Source: Actinomycetota bacterium
GTDB taxonomy: Bacteria; Actinomycetota; Actinomycetes; Propionibacteriales; Propionibacteriaceae
Reading direction: 5' to 3'
DNA: 64,000 nucleotides
NCBI GenBank assembly: GCA_020161755.1
Contig: JAIUOS010000025.1
Location: 1 to 64,000 of the forward strand
The position numbers and the translations under genes were made by a program. A model generated the notes under the pieces. The model was given only the letters and a program-made list of their open reading frames with translations, had not been told where the DNA came from and searched no databases. Every line of letters begins with the position of its first letter. The stretch's first letter is position 1. Shown piece after piece: positions 58,230-64,000 of the stretch.

Positions 58230-58889
58230 ATGGCACGAAAGACCCCGGTACTGAAGGTCACCAATCTGAAGAAGGCCTTCGGGCCGGTGGTGATCGTTGA
58301 CGGCTTCAACCTGGAGGTGGCCGCCGGCGAGGCCGTCGCGCTCACCGGACGCAACGGCGCCGGCAAGTCGACCGTCCTGCGCTGCCTGATCGGCGCCGAC
58401 AAGCCCGACGACGGCACCGTCGAGGTCAACGGCACCCGGGTCAGCGAGACCAACCCCGAGATCCGCCGCGACGTCGCCACGGTCATCGACGACCTCGACT
58501 TCTTCCCCGACCTCAGCGTGGTCGAGCACCTCGACCTGCTCGCCCGCGCCCACGGCATCCCCGACGCCGACACCGCCGTCGACGAGGTGCTGCACGAGGT
58601 GCAGTTGGTGCCGCAGTCGGGCCAGCTGCCGGGCACCCTGTCCTCGGGCCAGCGCCGCCGCCTCGCCCTGGCCACCGCATTCATCCGTCCGCGCAAGCTG
58701 CTGATCCTCGACGAGCCCGAGCAGCGGCTCGACACCGAGGGTGTGGAGTGGTTGGCCGAGCGGCTCGCGGCCGAGCGCACCCGCGGGCTGGCGATCGTGA
58801 TGGCCAGCCACGAGCCGGTGCTGGTCGAGCGGGTGGCCACCCGCGTGGTCCGCCTGGGCGACCGGGCCGAGGTGCTCGCCGATGAGTAA
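58230..58889 (+). CDS. ABC transporter ATPase
   Basis: A 219-aa single ATPase. Walker [10 protein letters not shown] (40-48), Q-loop region around [14 protein letters not shown], signature [12 protein letters not shown] (about 141-152) and Walker [13 protein letters not shown] are present, followed by the H-loop ASHEP. It overlaps the membrane gene downstream by eight bases. The class is that of exporter or peptide-type systems with a separate membrane subunit. Confidence 0.92.
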   Translation: MARKTPVLKVTNLKKAFGPVVIVDGFNLEVAAGEAVALTGRNGAGKSTVLRCLIGADKPDDGTVEVNGTRVSETNPEIRRDVATVIDDLDFFPDLSVVEHLDLLARAHGIPDADTAVDEVLHEVQLVPQSGQLPGTLSSGQRRRLALATAFIRPRKLLILDEPEQRLDTEGVEWLAERLAAERTRGLAIVMASHEPVLVERVATRVVRLGDRAEVLADE

Positions 58890-60597
58890 GAAGTCCCGCA
58901 AGCTGATCCGCGCCACACCGGTGGCGGACGCAGCTCCCGAACCCGATGTCGTCGAGGAGACGGTCGCGCCCCCGCGCGAGTTCTTCTTCCTTCCCGACGT
59001 CGAGCCGCTGGACGTGGACGAGAAGCAGCTGCACCAGGAGATGAAGGTCTGGCGCCACGGCCGCGCCACCCGCACCCTGGGACAGATCCTCCAGGACAGC
59101 TACGTGATGTTGTTCAGCCTGGTCGTCGTCGGCGCGATGATCACGTCCGCGGTGCTGCGTGCCCAGGGCGAGGTCGCCGGGTGCAACACCGAGGCGTGCG
59201 CGTCCGGACGGCTGCTGCTGCCCTCGGCGACGGTGCTGGCCTGCTTCGCCCTGGCGCTGGGTGTCTCCCGGCTGTTCGGGCCGGTGCTCGCCTCCGCCGC
59301 GGAGGGCTTCTGGCTGATGGACGCACCGATCAGTCGCAAGCGGCTGCTGCGCGGACGGCTGGTGCCCCCGCTGGCGCTCGCCTTCGGCGTCTCCGGCCTC
59401 GCCACCGCGCTGGTGGGCGCCCTGTCCGGCCTGAGCTGGCCGCAGGTCGCCGCGTGGAGCGGCGCGGCGGCGTTCGGCAGCGCCGCGCTGGTCGCGTTCG
59501 CCGCGTCCGAGCAGCCACGGGAACGCGCCGTGGTGATCAAGGTGCTCCAGGCGTTGTTCGGCACCGCGGCGCTCGCCGTCCTGCTGGTCGTGGTGTCGGT
59601 CGCCGCGGGTTGGCTGCCCGCCTCGGTGGTGTCCAGCGCGGGCGGGCTGACCCTGGTGATGGCCGGCATCGCGGCGGTGGCCCTGATCGCGCTGGCGGCG
59701 CTGTTGGTGACCACCGTTGCCCGGCTGGACCAGATCCGGCGCGCCCGGCTGGTCTCCGGCGGATCCCTGGTCAGCGGCATGCAGGGCGCCATGTTCGCCC
59801 TCGACTTCGGGCTGATCCGCGACATCCTCGTCGAGCGCCGGATGGCGGAGAAGGGCCACGTCCGGCCCACCCGCGGACGCGGCCTCGGCCTGGGCGCCCT
59901 GATCTGGCGGGACGTGGAGCGGCTGCGGCGCTCGCCGTCCTCCTTCCTCGGGCTCGGCATGAGCCTGCTGGTGCCCTACGCCGCGGACGCCCTGCGGATG
60001 AGCCAGCTCAACCCGCTGCTCAGCGGCCTCGCGCTGGTGGCCGGCCTGGTTCCGTTCCTGGGCAGCCTGCGGGTGTTGACCCGCACCGGCGGCCTCGCCC
60101 GGTCGTTCCCGTTCAAGACCGCGCAGCTGCGGACGGCGGCGATGGCCGTCCCGGCCGGGCTCGCGCTGCTGTGGGGGCTCGCCGCGACGCCGGCGTTCGT
60201 GGGCATTGCCAGCACGGGGGCCGACCGGCCGTTCGTCGACGGCCTGATCGTCTCCCTGATCACCGCGCTGGCCGGCCTGTTCGGCGCCGTGCGCTGGGTG
60301 ACCGCCAAGAAGGTCGACTACCAGACGCCGATGATGGCGACCGCCTCGGGGGCGCTGCCGCCCGGGCTGATCGTGAACCTGTTCCGCGGCATCGACATGG
60401 TGGCGCTGATCACCGCCCCCCTGATCCTCGGCGCCCCGCCGTACTGGTCGCTCGCGATCGCCGCGGTGGTCTACTTCGGGTTGCGCGGCAGCTTCAGCAT
60501 GGACGAGCTGAAGGCCGAGCAGGAGGCGGCGCAGCGTGAGCTGGCCGCGTCCAAGGAGGCGCAGGCGACGAAGAAGATCCCCCGCCCGACCCGCTGA
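58882..60597 (+). CDS. Large membrane subunit of the ABC transporter (DUF6297-like)
   Basis: A 571-aa membrane protein. An N-terminal soluble part of about 70 residues is rich in Glu and Pro. About 12 to 14 hydrophobic helices follow in two halves, with a cytoplasmic loop near residue 305 ([20 protein letters not shown]). A coiled tail [22 protein letters not shown] closes it. It appears to be the permease partner of the ATPase at 58230. The cargo is unknown. It converges with the HAD gene one base apart. Confidence 0.78.
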   Translation: MSKKSRKLIRATPVADAAPEPDVVEETVAPPREFFFLPDVEPLDVDEKQLHQEMKVWRHGRATRTLGQILQDSYVMLFSLVVVGAMITSAVLRAQGEVAGCNTEACASGRLLLPSATVLACFALALGVSRLFGPVLASAAEGFWLMDAPISRKRLLRGRLVPPLALAFGVSGLATALVGALSGLSWPQVAAWSGAAAFGSAALVAFAASEQPRERAVVIKVLQALFGTAALAVLLVVVSVAAGWLPASVVSSAGGLTLVMAGIAAVALIALAALLVTTVARLDQIRRARLVSGGSLVSGMQGAMFALDFGLIRDILVERRMAEKGHVRPTRGRGLGLGALIWRDVERLRRSPSSFLGLGMSLLVPYAADALRMSQLNPLLSGLALVAGLVPFLGSLRVLTRTGGLARSFPFKTAQLRTAAMAVPAGLALLWGLAATPAFVGIASTGADRPFVDGLIVSLITALAGLFGAVRWVTAKKVDYQTPMMATASGALPPGLIVNLFRGIDMVALITAPLILGAPPYWSLAIAAVVYFGLRGSFSMDELKAEQEAAQRELAASKEAQATKKIPRPTR

Positions 60598-60598
60598 C

Positions 60599-61219
60599 CT
60601 ACAGCCAGCCGGCCACCTCGTCGAGGCTCGCGACCACCACGTGGGCCCCGGACAGCTGCTCGGCGGCGAACGTGCCGCGGACGGCCACCACCGTGCCCAC
60701 GCCCGCGGCCACGGCGGATGCGACGCCGGCCGGCGCGTCCTCCACCGCGAGGCAGGACGCGGCCGCGACGCCGAGTGCGCGGATGGCGACCGCATAGGGC
60801 TCGGGGTGCGGCTTGCCCTCGCTGACCTCGTTGCGGGTGACGACCACCGCGAACCGGTCGAGCAGCTCGCCCAGGCACGTCCGCGCCCAGTCCGGGGTCG
60901 CGGACGTCACCAGCGCCAGCGGGACGCGGGCGCCGGTGATGAGCTCGGCCGCGCCCGGAGCGAGCTTCGGGGCGGGGAGCCCAGCCGTGTGGGCGAGCAG
61001 CTCGGCGGTCATCACCGACACGTCCTCGCCGTCCCAGGGGCCTGGGTCGGCGGCGAGGACGTCATCGGCTCGGCGTCCGGTGAAGGCGTCCAGCAGTTCT
61101 TCGTCCGCGTCCCAGCCGCGCGCGGCGAACCAGTTGCGGAAGACCTGGCGGTGGAAGCCCTCGGAGTCGACGAGCGTGCCGTCGAGGTCGAGCAGGAGTG
61201 CGGCGGGCTGGTCAGGCAT
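60599..61219 (-). CDS. HAD-superfamily phosphatase
   Basis: A 206-aa HAD hydrolase of the beta-phosphoglucomutase/sugar phosphatase subclass. Motif I is LLLDLDGTLVDSEG (Asp11 and Asp13), motif II LVTSATP, motif III Lys in SEGKPHPEPY and motif IV AVEDAPAGVASA. A helical cap lies between I and II. It overlaps the end of the EIIA gene by eight bases and is probably co-transcribed with the PTS genes, so a sugar phosphate from that uptake is a plausible substrate. Confidence 0.88.
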   Translation of the reverse strand: MPDQPAALLLDLDGTLVDSEGFHRQVFRNWFAARGWDADEELLDAFTGRRADDVLAADPGPWDGEDVSVMTAELLAHTAGLPAPKLAPGAAELITGARVPLALVTSATPDWARTCLGELLDRFAVVVTRNEVSEGKPHPEPYAVAIRALGVAAASCLAVEDAPAGVASAVAAGVGTVVAVRGTFAAEQLSGAHVVVASLDEVAGWL

Positions 61220-61658
61220 CGACGCTGAACAGCGGTTCGCCCGCGGCCACGGGCCCGGTCGCGAGGCCGTCCAGCGAGCCGGCCGGACGGTCGAGCGCGA
61301 CCACCATGACGGTGGTGCTCACCCCGTCCGCGTCGATGGTGGCCGGGTTCCACGCCACCATCGGATCGCCCGCGGCGACCGTCCCGCCCTCCTCGGCGAG
61401 CACCTCGAAGCCGGCGCCGTCGAGCTTGACGGTGTCGATGCCGAGGTGGACCAGGACGCCGACGCCGTCGGCGGTGAGCATCGCGAACGCGTGCGGGTGC
61501 AGCTTGAGGATCCGGCCCGACACCGGGGCGACCACCGTGGTCTGCTCGGGCGCGGGCTCGATCGCGATCCCCGGGCCGACCATCTCGGCGGCGAAGACGG
61601 GGTCGCTGACCTCCGTGATCGGGAACGCCCGGCCCGGGCAGGGGGAGAGGACCTGCAT
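61212..61658 (-). CDS. crr: PTS glucose-family EIIA component (Crr-like)
   Basis: Cytoplasmic phosphocarrier of 148 aa. The active His71 lies in VLVHLGIDTVKLDG and the partner His56 in KLHPHAFAML, the pair known in EIIA-Glc. VAPVSGRILKL is the usual strand before. The ATG overlaps the EIIB stop (ATGA). With EIIB and the EIIC at 62790 it can make a complete N-acetylglucosamine PTS. Confidence 0.92.
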   Translation of the reverse strand: MQVLSPCPGRAFPITEVSDPVFAAEMVGPGIAIEPAPEQTTVVAPVSGRILKLHPHAFAMLTADGVGVLVHLGIDTVKLDGAGFEVLAEEGGTVAAGDPMVAWNPATIDADGVSTTVMVVALDRPAGSLDGLATGPVAAGEPLFSVDA

Positions 61659-61888
61659 CACATCAGGTCCTCGATGTCCTCGGCCAGGTTGTCGGCCTCC
61701 GGACCCACCACGACCTGCACGACCTTGCCCGCGGCGAGGACGCCGTGCGCGCCGGCGGCCTTGAGGGCCTTCTCGTCGACCAGCGCCGGATCCTTGACCT
61801 CGGTGCGCAGGCGGGTGATGCACGCCTCGATCTCGATGATGTTCGCCGCTCCGCCGAGGCCGGCGAGGATCTGCTCTGCCTTGCTCAT
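61658..61888 (-). CDS. PTS EIIB component (NagF-like)
   Basis: A 76-aa stand-alone glucose-family EIIB. The phosphorylated Cys23 lies in IEIEACITRLRTEV, the typical motif. AAGGGAGAGAC precedes the ATG at 61888. It is divergent from the GntR gene and shares its operator region. In Streptomyces, a similar separate EIIB works with N-acetylglucosamine EIIC, which supports the assignment. Confidence 0.92.
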   Translation of the reverse strand: MSKAEQILAGLGGAANIIEIEACITRLRTEVKDPALVDEKALKAAGAHGVLAAGKVVQVVVGPEADNLAEDIEDLM

Positions 61889-61944
61889 GTCTCTCCCTTG
61901 ATGTCTGAGGGGGCCTTCCTCGGCCCGCTTGAAGCATGTCCCGC

Positions 61945-61974
61945 TTGACAGCTTGTGCAGAACCATAGCATGAT
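61945..61974 (+). promoter_or_regulatory. Possible promoter of the DasR-like gene
   Basis: TTGACA (61945-61950) is followed by CATGAT (61969-61974) at 18 bases. The predicted start lies next to the operator repeat at 61983. Confidence 0.5.
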
Positions 61975-61982
61975 TCTGGAGA

Positions 61983-62008
61983 ACTGGTACGGACCAGTAC
62001 GCACCAGT
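61983..62008. promoter_or_regulatory. dre-like operator with a third half site
   Basis: ACTGGTACGGACCAGT (61983-61998) has the arms ACTGGT and ACCAGT of the DasR/NagR element with a changed centre. A further ACCAGT half (62003-62008) follows ten bases on. It sits between the divergent EIIB and GntR genes and could control both. Confidence 0.75.
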
Positions 62009-62028
62009 ACGGAACAGAGGATCGAGAC

Positions 62029-62789
62029 ATGGCGAAGACGCTGTCGGAGGTGATCGTCGAGGGCCCGCGTCCCAAGCACCAGCAACTGCGCGAGCTGCTC
62101 ATCGGCATGGTCGTCCCCGGGCAGTCGATCCCGTCCGAGCGCGAGCTGATGGCCACCTATGGTGTCTCCCGCGCCACCGTCCGCAAGGCGATCGACGGAC
62201 TGGTCGCCGATGGCCTGCTCCAGCGTACGCACGGGCTGGGGACGTTCGCCGTCCGGCCCCGGCTGGAGACCAGGCTGCACCTGGCGTCCTTCAGCCAGGA
62301 CATGCGCCGTCGTGGACGCAACCCCTCCACCCGGCTGATCTCGGTGACCCTCGCCGAGCCGCCGTCGGAGGCCGCCGCCGGTCTCGGGATCGAGCCCGGG
62401 GTCGCCGCGTGGCACGTGGTCCGGATCCGGCTCGCCGACGACGAGCCCATCGCCCACGAGGACGGCTGGTACCCCGCGCACCTGCTGCCCGGCCTCGACC
62501 AGCGCGACATCGCCGGCGGCTCGTTGTACGAGATCCTCGGCCACTCCTACGGCCTGTGGGTCGACCACGCCGAGCAGACGCTGTGGGGGGAGGTGGCGGA
62601 CCCCGACCTGGCCCGCCAGCTCGCCACAGCCACCACCACCCCCCTCCTGGTCTTCCGGCGGGTCTCCTCCGCCGGCGGAACCCCCATTGAGTACGTGGTC
62701 TCCCGCTACCGCGGGGACCGGTACCAGGTCCACATGGAACTGGGCCGAGACGACCTGTCATCGGCCCGATCAAACCCGGAAGGAAAGTT

Positions 62790-62793
<4 letters not shown>
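62029..62793 (+). CDS. GntR-family regulator, DasR/NagR-like
   Basis: A 254-aa HutC-type regulator. The winged helix has HQQLRELLIGMVVPGQSIPS and ATYGVSRATVRKAIDGLVAD; the UTRA domain has WHVVRIRLADDEPIAHEDGWYP and ends RYRGDRYQVHMEL. Adjoining N-acetylglucosamine PTS genes and the ACTGGT/ACCAGT operator point to DasR, which senses glucosamine-6-phosphate or N-acetylglucosamine-6-phosphate in relatives. Its TGA overlaps the GTG of the EIIC gene. Confidence 0.9.

Positions 62794-64000
<1,207 letters not shown>

Overview
The window is high-GC (about 70%), densely coded DNA from an actinobacterium. The supporting evidence is a DUF222 (13E12-type) protein, a DUF3618 protein, a menaquinone pathway (menE-A-C-D and menG), Cgl0159-type inositol chemistry, a DasR-like regulator and short ATGA/GTGA gene overlaps. 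A member of the Propionibacteriaceae or a close relative is my best guess, but the sequence does not prove it. I saw no rRNA, CRISPR array, insertion sequence or prophage.

Layout. Positions 1-18.7 kb carry general genes: an L,D-transpeptidase, an OmpR-type two-component system, a membrane cytochrome-b5-like fusion, a K+ channel, a peroxiredoxin, a tRNA-Lys(CUU), an MFS exporter, a lipoprotein protease and alanine dehydrogenase. They also hold an FMN riboswitch driving a RibXY-type transporter, a dCMP deaminase and a NarL-type two-component pair whose kinase has an unusual layout. A transglycosylase-like protein and a lone Flp pilin follow. Positions 19.1-23.7 kb are menE-menA-menC-menD.

Positions 23.7-55.3 kb form one large inositol/cyclitol catabolic island. 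The core route can be followed: IolG-type dehydrogenases make inosose, an IolE-like dehydratase (46147) makes the diketone, IolD (24998) opens the ring, IolB (43344) isomerises, IolC (41495) phosphorylates, a Cgl0159-like aldolase (42442) splits the product and IolA/MmsA (44308) finishes. Around this core lie seven Gfo/Idh/MocA oxidoreductases, four TIM-barrel isomerase/dehydratase proteins (two of them IolH-like), two complete sugar-type ABC transporters, a transaldolase and a TSUP permease. Four regulators belong to the island: two paralogous GntR proteins, a LacI protein and a LacI-like protein with no DNA-binding head. Two identical 14-bp palindromes look like LacI operators, and several promoters carry a 10-bp motif resembling the corynebacterial IolR site. 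A five-gene block (binding protein, ATPase, permease, oxidoreductase, IolH) occurs twice.

Positions 55.3-64 kb return to general functions: a VOC protein, a RecB-like nuclease overlapping menG, an ABC transporter pair, and an N-acetylglucosamine PTS. The PTS comprises EIIB, EIIA and a truncated NagE-like EIIC with a divergent DasR-like regulator and a dre-like operator. Long, mostly perfect palindromes sit at the 3' ends of many operons and fall into at least two sequence families.
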